Origin: Prochlorococcus sp. AG-363-P06
GTDB taxonomy: Bacteria > Cyanobacteriota > Cyanobacteriia > PCC-6307 > Cyanobiaceae
NCBI GenBank assembly: GCA_003280025.1
Contig: QCGD01000003.1
Location: forward strand, 62,001 to 126,000
Direction of reading: 5' to 3'
DNA: 64,000 nt
The notes below the pieces were generated by a model. That model was given only the letters and a program-made list of their open reading frames with translations, was not told the DNA's origin and searched no databases. The translations under genes were made by a program, and so were the position numbers. Each line of letters begins with the position of its first letter. Position 1 is the first letter of the stretch. Positions 8,518 to 17,973 of the stretch are shown here, piece after piece.

Positions 8518-9120
8518 TTATAAAAGATACAAAATAATAAACAATATCACCCAAATCCCGTCTACGAAATGCCAGTATAATTCAACTGCTTCTAAAGGGA
8601 ACATATTTTTACTTGTAATTCTTCCTGTATTTAATCTTGTTTGCCAGGAAATAATTAAGATCATTAAAGTTCCTAAAGTTACATGTAATCCATGAAAACC
8701 TGTTAGAGCATAAAATGTACTCGCAAATAAGTTATCTGTAAGCCCAAAGGGCAAATGGAAATATTCAAACAGTTGGCATATTAAAAAAACTATTCCAAGT
8801 AATGCAGTTAAGATTAACCATTTTTGTGAGTCTGAGTTTTTATCTTTTAGTAGTGCTTTTCCTGCCTTGTGGAACGTTGCACTACTAACAAGCAATAATA
8901 TTGTATTTAATGTTGGTATAGGCAGCTCTAATTCATATATTGCACCTTCAGGTAATGGGTTTACTGCTTTATAAGTAAGATAAGCAGCAAAAAAACCAGC
9001 AAAAGTCATCCCGTCAGCAATTAGGAAAGTTACTAGTCCAAACATTCTGAAGTCTTCATGCTTTTCATTAACCTCAGAGGTATTTTTCTGAATTTCTTTT
9101 GAGCTATCTAAAGTTGTCAT
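8518..9120 (-). CDS. ctaE: cytochrome c oxidase subunit III
   Basis: Membrane subunit of the aa3-type terminal oxidase. Five hydrophobic segments are visible in 200 residues, the short form of subunit III (the two N-terminal helices of long forms are absent). Family marks are FGLVTFLIADGMTFAGFFAAYL (residues 28-49, partly), the ALTGFHGLHVTLG motif near 140 and the C-terminal YWHFVDGIWVILF. It overlaps ctaD by 4 bp and is the last structural gene of the ctaC-ctaD-ctaE operon. Confidence 0.96.
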   Translation of the reverse strand: MTTLDSSKEIQKNTSEVNEKHEDFRMFGLVTFLIADGMTFAGFFAAYLTYKAVNPLPEGAIYELELPIPTLNTILLLVSSATFHKAGKALLKDKNSDSQKWLILTALLGIVFLICQLFEYFHLPFGLTDNLFASTFYALTGFHGLHVTLGTLMILIISWQTRLNTGRITSKNMFPLEAVELYWHFVDGIWVILFIILYLL

Positions 9121-10751
9121 ATCTTTTTATTTTTTTCGGAAAAGGAATATCCATAACCGTAAGGTTCTTCTACTAAAGGAGCGTCTCCCTCCCAATTCTC
9201 GACAGGCGGAGGAGATGTCGTTAACCATTCAGGAGTTAAAGCATTCCAAGGATTATTTCCTGAATCTTTACCATTTCTAAAACTTAGAAATATGTTAACT
9301 AAAAAAGGAAGAGTACTTATCGCCATTAATAGAGCACCGATACTGCTAATTTGATTTACGAATTCAAATTGAGGATCATATTCTGCAACTCTTCTTGGCA
9401 TTCCATTTAAACCAAGCCAATGTTGAGGAGCAAAGCATAAGTTAAATCCAATAAATGTAATAGCAAAATGTATTATTCCCAATTTTTCACCGAGCATTTT
9501 ACCAGTAACTTTTGGGAACCAATGATAAATGGATGAGAAAATAATAAAAACAGTTCCGCCATAAACTATGTAATGGAAGTGGGCTACAACAAAATATGTA
9601 TCATGTACATGAATATCAAAAGGAACTTGAGCTAGAGCAACTCCTGTAATGCCTCCAAAAACAAAATTTATAATAAATCCACATGAGAATAACATAGCAC
9701 TATTTATAGATATTTTGCCTCCCCATAATGTTGCTACCCAATTGAAAAACTTTATTCCAGTTGGAACTGCTATAAATGAAGTGGCAATAGTAAAGAATAA
9801 TCTCATCCAAGGAGGTGTTCCACTAGTAAACATGTGGTGGGCCCAAACAACTAAACCAAGGACAACTATTCCCATTATGGAATAAACCATTGTCGTGTAT
9901 CCAAAAAGTGGCTTTCTAGAATGCACTGGAAGGATTTCACTTACCAAGCCAAAAGCAGGAAGAACCATAATGTAAACAGCTGGATGAGAATAAAACCAAA
10001 ATAAATGCTGATAAACTACCACGTTCCCACCTAAGACAGGATTAAAAAAACCTGTGTGAGCAACAATGTCAAAGCTAAGTAAAATCAATGTTCCTGCTAA
10101 TACTGGAGTTGATAAGACTACTAATAAACTTGTACCAAGCATTGCCCAGCAATACATTGGTAATTGCATAAGTTTTAATCCAGGCCTTCTTAATTTGATT
10201 ATTGTCGCAATAAAGTTTATTCCTCCAAAGATAGAGCTTCCACCAAGCAATAAAACACTAATGATCCAAATTATTTGTCCTGATTGAGGTGTGGTTATAC
10301 TCAAAGGCGGGTAAGCAGTCCATCCAGATTGTGCAGCTCCTTCAACAAAATAACTTGTTATTAGCATCAAACCTGAAGGTGGGATTAGCCAAAAAGCTAC
10401 AGCATTTAATCTTGGGAATGCCATATCTCTTGCACCAACATAAAACGGGATTAAATAATTTCCAAAAGCCCCATTTACTACGGGGACTATCCAAAGAAAG
10501 ATCATTATTGTCCCATGTAAGGTTAAAAATTGGTTATATACATCTCTTGGCAGAAAGTCAGACATTGGGCTTGCTAGTTCTATTCTTATTGCGCTTGCTA
10601 AAGTCCCTCCAATTAAATAAAAAAGAAAACCACAAACCATGTATTGGATTCCAATTACTTTATGATCAAGGCTAAAACTCAAGTATCTAAGCCAACCATT
10701 AGGTTGAAGACTCTCATTATTGTCTTTTTGTGGATCAATTGATATTGTCAT
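9117..10751 (-). CDS. ctaD: cytochrome c oxidase subunit I
   Basis: Catalytic subunit of the aa3-type oxidase, which reduces O2 to water and pumps protons. Twelve membrane helices are expected in 544 residues. Ligand residues are visible: the heme a histidine in LTLHGTIMIF, the CuB histidine with the crosslinked tyrosine in HPAVYIMVLP, paired CuB histidines in WAHHMFTSG, and heme a3/heme a histidines in VVAHFHYIVYGG. The E-x-x-P proton-channel type glutamate sits in the FYSHPAVY region of helix VI by homology and is not independently checked. The ATG overlaps the ctaC stop by 4 bp and the 3' end overlaps ctaE by 4 bp, so translation is likely coupled. Confidence 0.98.
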   Translation of the reverse strand: MTISIDPQKDNNESLQPNGWLRYLSFSLDHKVIGIQYMVCGFLFYLIGGTLASAIRIELASPMSDFLPRDVYNQFLTLHGTIMIFLWIVPVVNGAFGNYLIPFYVGARDMAFPRLNAVAFWLIPPSGLMLITSYFVEGAAQSGWTAYPPLSITTPQSGQIIWIISVLLLGGSSIFGGINFIATIIKLRRPGLKLMQLPMYCWAMLGTSLLVVLSTPVLAGTLILLSFDIVAHTGFFNPVLGGNVVVYQHLFWFYSHPAVYIMVLPAFGLVSEILPVHSRKPLFGYTTMVYSIMGIVVLGLVVWAHHMFTSGTPPWMRLFFTIATSFIAVPTGIKFFNWVATLWGGKISINSAMLFSCGFIINFVFGGITGVALAQVPFDIHVHDTYFVVAHFHYIVYGGTVFIIFSSIYHWFPKVTGKMLGEKLGIIHFAITFIGFNLCFAPQHWLGLNGMPRRVAEYDPQFEFVNQISSIGALLMAISTLPFLVNIFLSFRNGKDSGNNPWNALTPEWLTTSPPPVENWEGDAPLVEEPYGYGYSFSEKNKKI

Positions 10752-11551
10752 AAATTAACCTCTGTTTTTTTATTTTTATTGAACCAATCTTTGTAATCAG
10801 ATTCCTCTTCAACAATAATGGAAGCTCTCATTCCTCCATGATATGGACCACATAGTTCAGCACAAATAATTGGATATTTACCTACTTTTGTAGGAGTGAA
10901 ATTTAAGATAGTTGGTTGGCCAGGAATAATATCTTGTTTAATTCTGAACTCTGGGACCCAAAAAGCATGTATAACATCTTTAGATTCCATTCTCATCGAT
11001 ACTTTATTATTAACAGGAACGTGGAGCTCTCCTGAAATAAATTCGCCTTTAGGATAATTAAAGAGAAATGCAAATTGCATAGCTGAAACTTCAACAGACA
11101 AATTGTTGTTTGCAATATCATTATTAGAAGATTGACTGATGCCAGCCCATATTTTTTCAGTATTTGAACTCATCATTTCATGGCTATGATTTAATTCTTT
11201 CATCCCTCCCATTCGATCGTAAATGTTATAGCTATATATTCCTATTATTAAAACAATTATAGATGGAATTAATGTCCATATGATCTCTAAGCTCAAGTTC
11301 CCTTCTAAAGCTATTCCATCTCCTATTTCATCCTTTCTTCTCTTGAATTTAAATAAGCTATAAATAACGGCTATTGTCATACCTATAAAAATTATTAAAC
11401 CAATAATGAAAAGAATTTTAAAAAGTTCATCGTAAATTGGTGCATTTATACTGGCCTCTGCGGGAAGTAAATTGACGTTAAAACCAATCCAAAAAGATAT
11501 ACCAAAAACACAAGAAATTATAAGTATTAAATAAATGTTTTTATTTAACAA
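10748..11551 (-). CDS. ctaC: cytochrome c oxidase subunit II
   Basis: Carries the CuA centre that accepts electrons from cytochrome c or plastocyanin on the lumenal/periplasmic side. Two N-terminal membrane segments (about residues 5-25 and 45-67, with a further hydrophobic stretch near 90) precede a cupredoxin domain. The CuA motif CAELCGPYHGGM near residue 227 has both cysteines, the glutamate, the histidine and the methionine; the other CuA histidine is in VIHAFWVPEF. The start codon is TTG at 11551, giving a short leader helix. It is the first gene of ctaCDE and divergent from ctaA. Confidence 0.96.
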   Translation of the reverse strand: MLNKNIYLILIISCVFGISFWIGFNVNLLPAEASINAPIYDELFKILFIIGLIIFIGMTIAVIYSLFKFKRRKDEIGDGIALEGNLSLEIIWTLIPSIIVLIIGIYSYNIYDRMGGMKELNHSHEMMSSNTEKIWAGISQSSNNDIANNNLSVEVSAMQFAFLFNYPKGEFISGELHVPVNNKVSMRMESKDVIHAFWVPEFRIKQDIIPGQPTILNFTPTKVGKYPIICAELCGPYHGGMRASIIVEEESDYKDWFNKNKKTEVNL

Positions 11552-11608
11552 TGGTTGACTAAAAAATAGAATTTATATTATCAACATATTCTTTTTTTTT
11601 GATTCTGC

Positions 11609-11631
11609 ATCATTTTTTAATGGAAAATGAT
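11609..11631. promoter_or_regulatory. inverted repeat in the ctaC/ctaA divergent region
   Basis: ATCATTTT and AAAATGAT flank a 7-bp spacer between the divergent oxidase operons. A second, smaller one (TAACTTT / AAAGTTA, 2-bp spacer) lies at 11680-11695. Either could be an operator or chance in AT-rich DNA; no regulator is identifiable. Confidence 0.25.
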
Positions 11632-11765
11632 TGAAATTTATAACTTCTTAAGATTTTAAAAAAAAAAGCGTTATATTAATAACTTTTTAAAGTTAAATGT
11701 CAGGAAAAAAAGATTAAAAGAACAAATTATTTTTGAAATTAAACATATTAATTTTTAATTAATGT

Positions 11766-12740
11766 TTGCTTTTTAATTATAAATTATTATGCAAGATATT
11801 AGTTTCGATTAAATTGATTAAACGCAAAATATATAAGTCAAGATATCTTCCAATTTTGCAAGGATTGGGTAATCATACTGTATTAGCATTAATAGCCTTA
11901 ATCGTTATAGGAGGAGCTACAAGAGTTATGGAGGCGGGACTTGCCTGTCCTGATTGGCCTTTGTGTTACGGATCTTTTTTGCCTCTTAAACATATGAATA
12001 TAAGAGTTTTTCTAGAATGGTTTCATCGTCTAGATGCTTTTATTGTAGGAATATTAATTCTCTCTAAATTTATACTTTCACTAATTTGGAATAAAGAAAT
12101 TCCAAATTGGTTACCAAAAACTTATTCCTTATTAGTATTTTTAGTTTTAGTTCAAGGATCATTAGGAGCATTAACAGTAATTAACCTACTTAATTCATAT
12201 ACGGTTTCAGGACATCTTTTGATAGCATTTCTTCTTCTTATTTTAACGATTTCAATAAATCAGAATTTAGGGAATAAAGAAATTGAAGAACCATTGCTTG
12301 GGTCGAAATTATTATTGTGTGCGCCTTTAATTCTTACCTTAATTCAATCTTTTATTGGCGTAAGGGTTGCATCAACTTGGTCGGCACATCTTTGTTTATC
12401 TTTTAACAAACAATGTCTAATACTTGATACTCATAAATTATTTGCTTTCCCAATCACTTTTTCAATTTTATCCATTATTGGTATCTCAATATATAAGCAA
12501 AGTTTCTTTATAAAAAACTGGAAATATTTATCTTCACTTTTTTTTCTTTTAATTTCCCAAATTGTTCTTGGCGTATTAAGTATTAAAACAAATTTGAATG
12601 AACCAATTTTTATTATTGGTCATCAACTTAATGCTTCATTATTAGTTGCAATTTTAACAACATTAATTTTTAGAAATCCATTTTTTAAAAAAGAGCTAAA
12701 CCCTTCCCTAAATTCGCAGATGGTTGGTATTAATTCATGA
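11766..12740 (+). CDS. ctaA: heme A synthase (COX15/CtaA family)
   Basis: Oxidises the C8 methyl of heme O to a formyl group to give heme A for cytochrome oxidase. It is a polytopic membrane protein with about eight helices. Family motifs are [22 protein letters not shown], read over residues 43-64, and EWFHRLDAF near 80 with the catalytic glutamate and heme-ligand histidine. Further helix histidines are at [17 protein letters not shown] and IGHQLNAS. The paired cysteines in the first and second half-domain loops (ACPDWPLC and LCLSFNKQC) match the disulphide loops of the family. The TTG start at 11766 gives 324 residues; a downstream start is possible. It overlaps ctaB by 4 bp (ATGA). Confidence 0.93.
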   Translation: MLFNYKLLCKILVSIKLIKRKIYKSRYLPILQGLGNHTVLALIALIVIGGATRVMEAGLACPDWPLCYGSFLPLKHMNIRVFLEWFHRLDAFIVGILILSKFILSLIWNKEIPNWLPKTYSLLVFLVLVQGSLGALTVINLLNSYTVSGHLLIAFLLLILTISINQNLGNKEIEEPLLGSKLLLCAPLILTLIQSFIGVRVASTWSAHLCLSFNKQCLILDTHKLFAFPITFSILSIIGISIYKQSFFIKNWKYLSSLFFLLISQIVLGVLSIKTNLNEPIFIIGHQLNASLLVAILTTLIFRNPFFKKELNPSLNSQMVGINS

Positions 12741-13735
12741 ACAGTAACTTAGAAAACTTGAACTATCAATCTTCAACTAGAGATGAAGTTGTACCTTCGA
12801 GAAAGAGATTAACATTACCACCTTGGCTTGAAGTAGCAAAACCAAGATTAATTCCTCTTTTGTTAGCAACAACTTTGGGCGGTATGGCTTTAACAGAGGA
12901 GTGGCCTATATCTTCCCCAAAACTTATTTGTACTTTAGGAGGAGGTGCTTTAGCCGCAGCAGCAGCTGGAGCTCTTAATTGCTTATGGGAAATGGATTTA
13001 GATAAAAGGATGACAAGAACAAGTAAAAGAGCTTTGCCTGCAGGTAAGTTGTCATCAAAGACTGTTTTTTTAGCAGCCGTTTCATGTACTTTGGCAGCTT
13101 CGATGCTTTTAATAAGTGGTGTAAATTATTTAGCTGCAGGATTAACACTGCTTGGCTTATGTAGCTACGTAATTTTATATACTATTATTCTGAAACCTCG
13201 TACAACTCAAAATATTGTTTTCGGAGGAGTGGCAGGAGCTATACCCCCTTTAGTTGGTGCATCTGCTGCTACTGGTCATGTTGGTCTTAGTGGTTGGTGG
13301 TTGTTTAGTTTAGTAATGTTATGGACTCCAGCTCATTTTTGGGCTCTTGCAATTTTGTTGAAAGATGATTATGCATCTGTTGGTATTCCTATGCTTCCAT
13401 CAGTTAAAGGATCAGTTTTTACGGTTAAAGCAATTTCTCGTTATGGATGGGCAACTGTTCTTATGAGTATTTTGGGAGTTTTTGCTTTACCTGAAGGAGG
13501 TCTTTTATATGGGATTATGCTATTACCCTTTAATGGAAGACTTTTGCAATTAATAAATAAATTGAAAAAATCCCCTGATGATATAAAAGAAGCAAAGGGT
13601 TTATTTAGATGGTCAATACTATATATGTTTGGAATTTGTCTTTTATTATTAATTTCAAGAACTCAACTTTCGGTGGAATTTGAACAACAATCTCTTCAAA
13701 TATATTCGTCTATGGTATCCAATTTTAGTAATTAA
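12737..13735 (+). CDS. ctaB: protoheme IX farnesyltransferase (heme O synthase)
   Basis: Transfers a farnesyl group to protoheme, giving heme O, the substrate of CtaA. Member of the UbiA prenyltransferase superfamily with about nine helices in 332 residues. The first Asp-rich motif reads [20 protein letters not shown] (residues 82-101); the usual first aspartate is Glu here, a conservative change. The second conserved region is [18 protein letters not shown] with its DDY metal site. It starts inside the last codons of ctaA, so heme O and heme A enzymes are translationally coupled, opposite the ctaCDE operon they serve. Confidence 0.96.
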   Translation: MNSNLENLNYQSSTRDEVVPSRKRLTLPPWLEVAKPRLIPLLLATTLGGMALTEEWPISSPKLICTLGGGALAAAAAGALNCLWEMDLDKRMTRTSKRALPAGKLSSKTVFLAAVSCTLAASMLLISGVNYLAAGLTLLGLCSYVILYTIILKPRTTQNIVFGGVAGAIPPLVGASAATGHVGLSGWWLFSLVMLWTPAHFWALAILLKDDYASVGIPMLPSVKGSVFTVKAISRYGWATVLMSILGVFALPEGGLLYGIMLLPFNGRLLQLINKLKKSPDDIKEAKGLFRWSILYMFGICLLLLISRTQLSVEFEQQSLQIYSSMVSNFSN

Positions 13736-13774
13736 TTTGGATATAATATGTTCTTAAAATAAAAAGTTAGTTTG

Positions 13775-14791
13775 ATGAGTTATATACAAGTTAAAGAAAT
13801 TTCAAAATCATATTCTGATATACAAGCCTTGAAAGGTTTATCAATGGAAATCCCTGCTGGAACATTATTTGGAATTCTAGGTCCAAATGGCGCAGGTAAA
13901 TCAACACTAATAAAAATACTAGCTACTTTAATTGAACCTGATAGTGGAGAGATTTCTATAAATAATATAAATTTGATAAAGAATTCAAGGCAAATTAGAG
14001 AATTAATTGGTTATGTAGCTCAAGATGTCGCACTTGATAAAATACTTACAGGAAGAGAGCTTTTAGATTTTCAATCAGATTTATATCACATTAATAAAAA
14101 CAAAAAAATTGAAAGAATAGAAACATTAATCAATCAGTTAGAAATGAATGATTGGATTGATAGGAAATGTGGAACATATTCAGGGGGAATGAAAAGAAGA
14201 ATAGATCTAGCTGCTGGGCTTTTACATTTACCCAAAGTCTTAATATTGGATGAACCTACTGTTGGGTTAGATATTGAAAGCAGAAATATAATATGGCAAC
14301 TCTTGAAAGATTTGAGAAATGATGGCATGACTGTTCTTTTAAGTAGTCACTATCTTGATGAGATAGATAAATTAGCAGATAGATTAATAATTATTGATCA
14401 CGGAAGAGTTATAGCAAAAGGTACTCCTGCTCAACTTAAAAATAAGTTAGGAGGAGATAGGATAACTTTGAAAGTTAGAGAATTTAGTAATCAGGCAGAA
14501 TCAGAAAAAATATGTGAAATATTATCTTCAATCGATGGAATAAGTCAGATTATTATTAATAAAGCACAAGGTTATTCAATAAATTTTGTAGCAGATAAGC
14601 AAAAGGATTTACTTCCAAAACTCAAAGTTGAATTAGCCTTTTCAAATTTTGAAATATTTTCTCTTGCTCAAAGTCAACCAAGTTTAGATGATGTATATCT
14701 GCAGGCCACTGGCAAAACATTATTAGATGCCGAAATTTCTATGGCAGGTAAAAGAGACCTTAAAAAAGAATCTAAGCAATCAATGAGATAA
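13775..14791 (+). CDS. ABC-2 exporter ATP-binding protein (DrrA/CcmA-like)
   Basis: Cytoplasmic ATPase that powers the permease encoded next. Walker A is GPNGAGKST near residue 33, the Q-loop is YVAQDVAL, the ABC signature is YSGGMKRR, Walker B is LILDEPTVGLD, and the switch histidine is in LLSSHYLDEI. After the core there is the C-terminal extension of about 90 residues typical of daunorubicin-resistance-type ATPases (338 residues in all). An ATG at 13775 is preferred over the TTG one codon earlier. The gene lies 39 bp after ctaB and 54 bp before the permease. The substrate is unknown; multidrug or lipid export are both seen in the family. Confidence 0.92.
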   Translation: MSYIQVKEISKSYSDIQALKGLSMEIPAGTLFGILGPNGAGKSTLIKILATLIEPDSGEISINNINLIKNSRQIRELIGYVAQDVALDKILTGRELLDFQSDLYHINKNKKIERIETLINQLEMNDWIDRKCGTYSGGMKRRIDLAAGLLHLPKVLILDEPTVGLDIESRNIIWQLLKDLRNDGMTVLLSSHYLDEIDKLADRLIIIDHGRVIAKGTPAQLKNKLGGDRITLKVREFSNQAESEKICEILSSIDGISQIIINKAQGYSINFVADKQKDLLPKLKVELAFSNFEIFSLAQSQPSLDDVYLQATGKTLLDAEISMAGKRDLKKESKQSMR

Positions 14792-14845
14792 AAATAATAA
14801 AAATTCTTGAGATCTAATTATAATGATTAATAATTATAGACAACT

Positions 14846-15670
14846 ATGGAATTGAAAAAATATAATTTATTTTTTTTATATCAAGAAACTTTTGCTTTAA
14901 CCAAGAGATTATTTATCCAATTAAAAAGAAGACCATCAACTCTTTTAGCTGGAATATTACAACCTATAATTTGGCTATTTTTATTTGGAGCCTTATTCTC
15001 TAAAGCTCCAGAAGGTTTTTTACCTGGAGTGGATTCTTATGGAAATTTTTTAGGTGCAGGACTCATTGTTTTTACTGCTTTTAGTGGAGCATTAAATTCA
15101 GGTCTTCCCCTAATGTTTGATAGAGAGTTCGGATTTCTAAATAGGTTACTTGTAGCACCTTTAACTAGTAGATTATCTATTGTTTTATCCGCGTTCTTTT
15201 ATATAACGATCTTAAGTTTTGTTCAGAGTATAGTCATAATGATTGTTTCATATGTCTTGGGTTATGGATGGCCAAACTTATATGGTTTAGGAATTGTATT
15301 TACAACATTAATATTATTGGTATTGTTTGTGACATCAATAAGTCTATGTTTAGCATTTATTTTGCCAGGTCATATTGAATTAATAGCTCTTATCTTCGTT
15401 ATAAATTTACCTCTTCTTTTTGCTAGTACCGCTTTAGCTCCAATTTCCTTTATGCCAAATTGGCTGGGATGGCTAGCATCGCTCAATCCATTAACTTTTG
15501 CAATTGAACCTATCAGGACTGCTTATACTCAAACTATGGATTTAGAATTAGTGGCCTTGCATGCTCCATACGGGGACTTAACTTGTAAGACTTGTATCTC
15601 AATTTTATTTTATTTAACAGTGATTTCCTTGATCATTATCAGACCTTTGTTAAATAGAAAATTAACATAA
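14846..15670 (+). CDS. ABC-2 type exporter permease
   Basis: Membrane partner of the preceding ATPase. The 274-residue protein has an N-terminal cytoplasmic helix with KRLFIQLKRRPSTLLAG, then about six membrane segments. The ABC-2 signature region is visible around residues 175-230: the loop FMPNWLGWLASLNPLTFAIEP followed by RTAYTQ. Such exporters work as dimers with two ATPase subunits. The cargo cannot be told from sequence. It is followed by a 314-bp gap before the convergent groEL gene. Confidence 0.9.
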   Translation: MELKKYNLFFLYQETFALTKRLFIQLKRRPSTLLAGILQPIIWLFLFGALFSKAPEGFLPGVDSYGNFLGAGLIVFTAFSGALNSGLPLMFDREFGFLNRLLVAPLTSRLSIVLSAFFYITILSFVQSIVIMIVSYVLGYGWPNLYGLGIVFTTLILLVLFVTSISLCLAFILPGHIELIALIFVINLPLLFASTALAPISFMPNWLGWLASLNPLTFAIEPIRTAYTQTMDLELVALHAPYGDLTCKTCISILFYLTVISLIIIRPLLNRKLT

Positions 15671-15984
15671 TAAATCTATTCTTTGAAAAGAAGATCTAAA
15701 AGAAATTTAAAATAAGGTTTCTTTCAATAAAATATTTTGTTAACGAGAATATTTTTCTAGTTACTTCTATAGGTTTGGTTGTGATTTTTTAAATGTTTTT
15801 TAATCTGATATTCTATTTGAATAAGAATAAGATAATCATAAAGAAAATTTCTACAAATCAAATCTATAGATAGCTTGTATTAATTTTAAAACTATAAAAT
15901 TTATTATAGCTAAGAAATTAGCCCTCCCTTTTATTAATTATTTGAGTAAATGGATTAATAAAAATAAACAAGCTAGTTAGATTT
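15671..15984. other. intergenic region without recognisable gene
   Basis: A 314-bp, very AT-rich gap between the convergent permease and groEL genes. The longest ATG frame I can follow is about 26 codons with no conserved look. A weak stem CTATAA/TTATAG occurs near 15893-15910, but no clear stem plus T-run terminator is visible for either gene. Confidence 0.6.
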
Positions 15985-17658
15985 TTACATCATTCCTGGC
16001 ATACCCATACCACCCATTCCTGGCATACCCATACCACCCATTCCTCCCATGGGATCTCCGCCTGGACCTCCAGGAGCTGCGGCTTCAGGTTCTGGAATGT
16101 CAGCAATCGCAACTTCTGTTGTAAGGAGCATAGCAGCAATCGAGACTGAATCTTGAAGAGCTAACCTAATTACTTTGGTTGGGTCTATTATTCCTGACTT
16201 TTTTAAATTCTCATATTCCCCAGTATTAGCATTAAAGCCTTTATTAAGTCTCTTGATATCAGCTACAACTACGTCTCCGTTAAACCCTGCATTTTTTGCA
16301 ATTTGTTTAGTAGGTTCCAAAAGTGCAATCTTAATTATATTTATGCCTGTTTGAAAATCATCGGATCCAACTTGACTTGAATTAGAAAGATTATCTGAAA
16401 TTTCAATTAAAGTTTGTCCTCCTCCCGATACAACTCCTTCTTCAATGGCAGCCTTTGTAGCATTAAGCGAATCTTCTATTCTTAATTTTTTATATTTCAG
16501 CTCTGTTTCAGTCGCGGCTCCTACTTTAATAAGAGCTACTCCTCCCGCAAGTTTGGCTATCCTTTCATTGATTTTATCCTTATCATATTCTGATTCCGTT
16601 ATTTCTACTTCCCTCTTTAATTTCTCTACTCGCGCTTTAACTAATTTTTTAGTGTCCTCAAAAGCAACAATAGTAGTTTTGTCCTTCGTGATTGTTATCT
16701 TTTTTGCTTTCCCTAGATCATTAATCGATACATTGTCTAACGCCATCGATTTATCTTCACTAATTAATTTTGCTCCAGTAAGGATAGCAATATCTTCAAG
16801 GGCAGCTTTTCTTCTCTCACCAAATAATGGGGCTCGAACGGAAGCTACATTTAAGACCCCACTATTTTTATTCAATACAAGTGCTGTTAAAGCTTCTCCT
16901 TCGATATCTTCAGCAAGGATTAGGAATGGTGAGTTTGACTTCTGAATTTCTTCGAGAATAGGAACTAAATTAGCTAATGTTGAAACTTTCTGGTCAGTTA
17001 TTAATATTTTAGGGTTTTCAAGTTCACAAATTTGTCTCTCTTGGTCTGTTACAAAATAAGGAGAGCTATAACCTCTATCAAAAGACATCCCTTCAGTTAT
17101 GTCTAATTCTGTCTCTAGTGATTGAGATTCTTCAACAGTTATTACACCATCAGCAGTTACAATATCCATTGCCTTTGAAATTATAGAACCTATCTCTTCA
17201 TCTCCTCCAGCACTTACTGTCGCAACTTTTTGAATATCAGAACCACTAATTGAAATACTCTTTGAGCTTAGTTTTTCTAAAACATATTCTAATCCTGCTT
17301 CCATTCCTTTTTTTAACTCTATGGGACTGGCTCCAGAGGCGATATTTTTTAAGCCTTCCTGAACCATCTTCTGAGCCAAAATAGTTGCTGTGGTTGTTCC
17401 ATCTCCAGCACTTTCTTTTGTCTTAGACGCTACTTGTTCAATTAATTTTGCTCCCAAATTTGAAATAGGGTTCTCAATCTCAATTTCTTTAGCAACTGTA
17501 GATCCATCTCTAACTATATCTGGTGAACCAAATTTTCTCTCTATTACAACGTTTTTTGCCTTAGGTCCAATAGTAACCTTTACTGCATTAGCTACGGAGT
17601 TTACACCTTTTTCAAGCGCTTCTCTTGATTCATTCGAAAAGCTTAATTGTTTTGCCAT
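15985..17658 (-). CDS. groL: 60-kDa chaperonin GroEL (copy without adjacent groES)
   Basis: Forms the double-ring folding chamber and hydrolyses ATP with a GroES cap. The sequence is colinear with Gro[20 protein letters not shown] near 38, the ATP-binding [13 protein letters not shown] near residue 85, and [12 protein letters not shown] near 405. At 557 residues it is slightly longer than usual, with a Gly/Met-rich tail (GGMGMPGM repeated). No groES gene precedes it and I find no CIRCE element (TTAGCACTC-N9-GAGTGCTAA) in the 135 bp upstream. Cyanobacteria usually have a groES-groEL1 operon and a solitary groEL2; the context fits the solitary copy. Confidence 0.95.
   Translation of the reverse strand: MAKQLSFSNESREALEKGVNSVANAVKVTIGPKAKNVVIERKFGSPDIVRDGSTVAKEIEIENPISNLGAKLIEQVASKTKESAGDGTTTATILAQKMVQEGLKNIASGASPIELKKGMEAGLEYVLEKLSSKSISISGSDIQKVATVSAGGDEEIGSIISKAMDIVTADGVITVEESQSLETELDITEGMSFDRGYSSPYFVTDQERQICELENPKILITDQKVSTLANLVPILEEIQKSNSPFLILAEDIEGEALTALVLNKNSGVLNVASVRAPLFGERRKAALEDIAILTGAKLISEDKSMALDNVSINDLGKAKKITITKDKTTIVAFEDTKKLVKARVEKLKREVEITESEYDKDKINERIAKLAGGVALIKVGAATETELKYKKLRIEDSLNATKAAIEEGVVSGGGQTLIEISDNLSNSSQVGSDDFQTGINIIKIALLEPTKQIAKNAGFNGDVVVADIKRLNKGFNANTGEYENLKKSGIIDPTKVIRLALQDSVSIAAMLLTTEVAIADIPEPEAAAPGGPGGDPMGGMGGMGMPGMGGMGMPGMM
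15991..16038 (-). repeat. 24-bp direct repeat encoding the Gly-Met tail of GroEL
   Basis: Two adjacent 24-bp copies starting at 15991 and 16015 encode GGMGMPGM units at the extreme C-terminus. The period of 24 keeps the frame, so copy-number change would only lengthen or shorten the disordered tail. Confidence 0.85.
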
Positions 17659-17793
17659 TTTTTATCGAAACTTTTACTGTTATTCTAATCTCCCACAGAA
17701 TTATTTTTAAGGGATACTTAATTAAGTGGGGAAAGCCGAATTTCTTTTTTAAAGAGACATACAAATTTAACAAAATCAGAGTATATTTAAGTT

Positions 17794-17973
17794 ATGGACG
17801 CGACAAGTAATCTTATTTTTAACCTTACCGCAATTCTTGCGGTTGCAATGACACTTATATACTTCCCGTTAAGACTTTTTTTGACATTAACAGCTAGAGG
17901 CCGAAGACTAAAACTATTACAAAAGATTAGAAGATTAAGAGATGAGTTGGGCCAGCCTTACGAACGTGCATAA
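17794..17973 (+). CDS. small single-span membrane protein, unknown function
   Basis: A 59-residue reading frame (start ATG 17794, stop TAA 17971-17973) found by direct translation. It begins MDATSNLIFNLTAILAVAMT, has one hydrophobic segment (about residues 8-31) and then a strongly basic, helix-like cytoplasmic tail (ARGRRLKLLQKIRRLRDELG). Its good composition, clean start and fit up to the fabG stop (it ends at the base before fabG's stop codon) argue that it is real. I recall similar short proteins in other cyanobacteria but cannot name the family. The topology suggests N-out, tail-in. Function unknown. Confidence 0.75.
   Translation: MDATSNLIFNLTAILAVAMTLIYFPLRLFLTLTARGRRLKLLQKIRRLRDELGQPYERA

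Noticed and set aside
9649-10675. Several + strand frames opposite ctaD (78, 73 and 128 residues)
   Set aside because: They lie entirely inside the conserved ctaD gene on the other strand, with no domain pattern of their own.
15763-15910. Short frame of about 26 codons and weak hairpin in the permease/groEL gap
   Set aside because: Too short, no recognisable composition, and the 6-bp AT stem is expected by chance.
16445-16945. 166-residue frame on + opposite groEL
   Set aside because: It mirrors the conserved chaperonin coding region and its serine/leucine-rich composition is typical of an antisense shadow.
17659-17793. CIRCE element upstream of groEL
   Set aside because: No TTAGCACTC/GAGTGCTAA arms or near variant found by eye.
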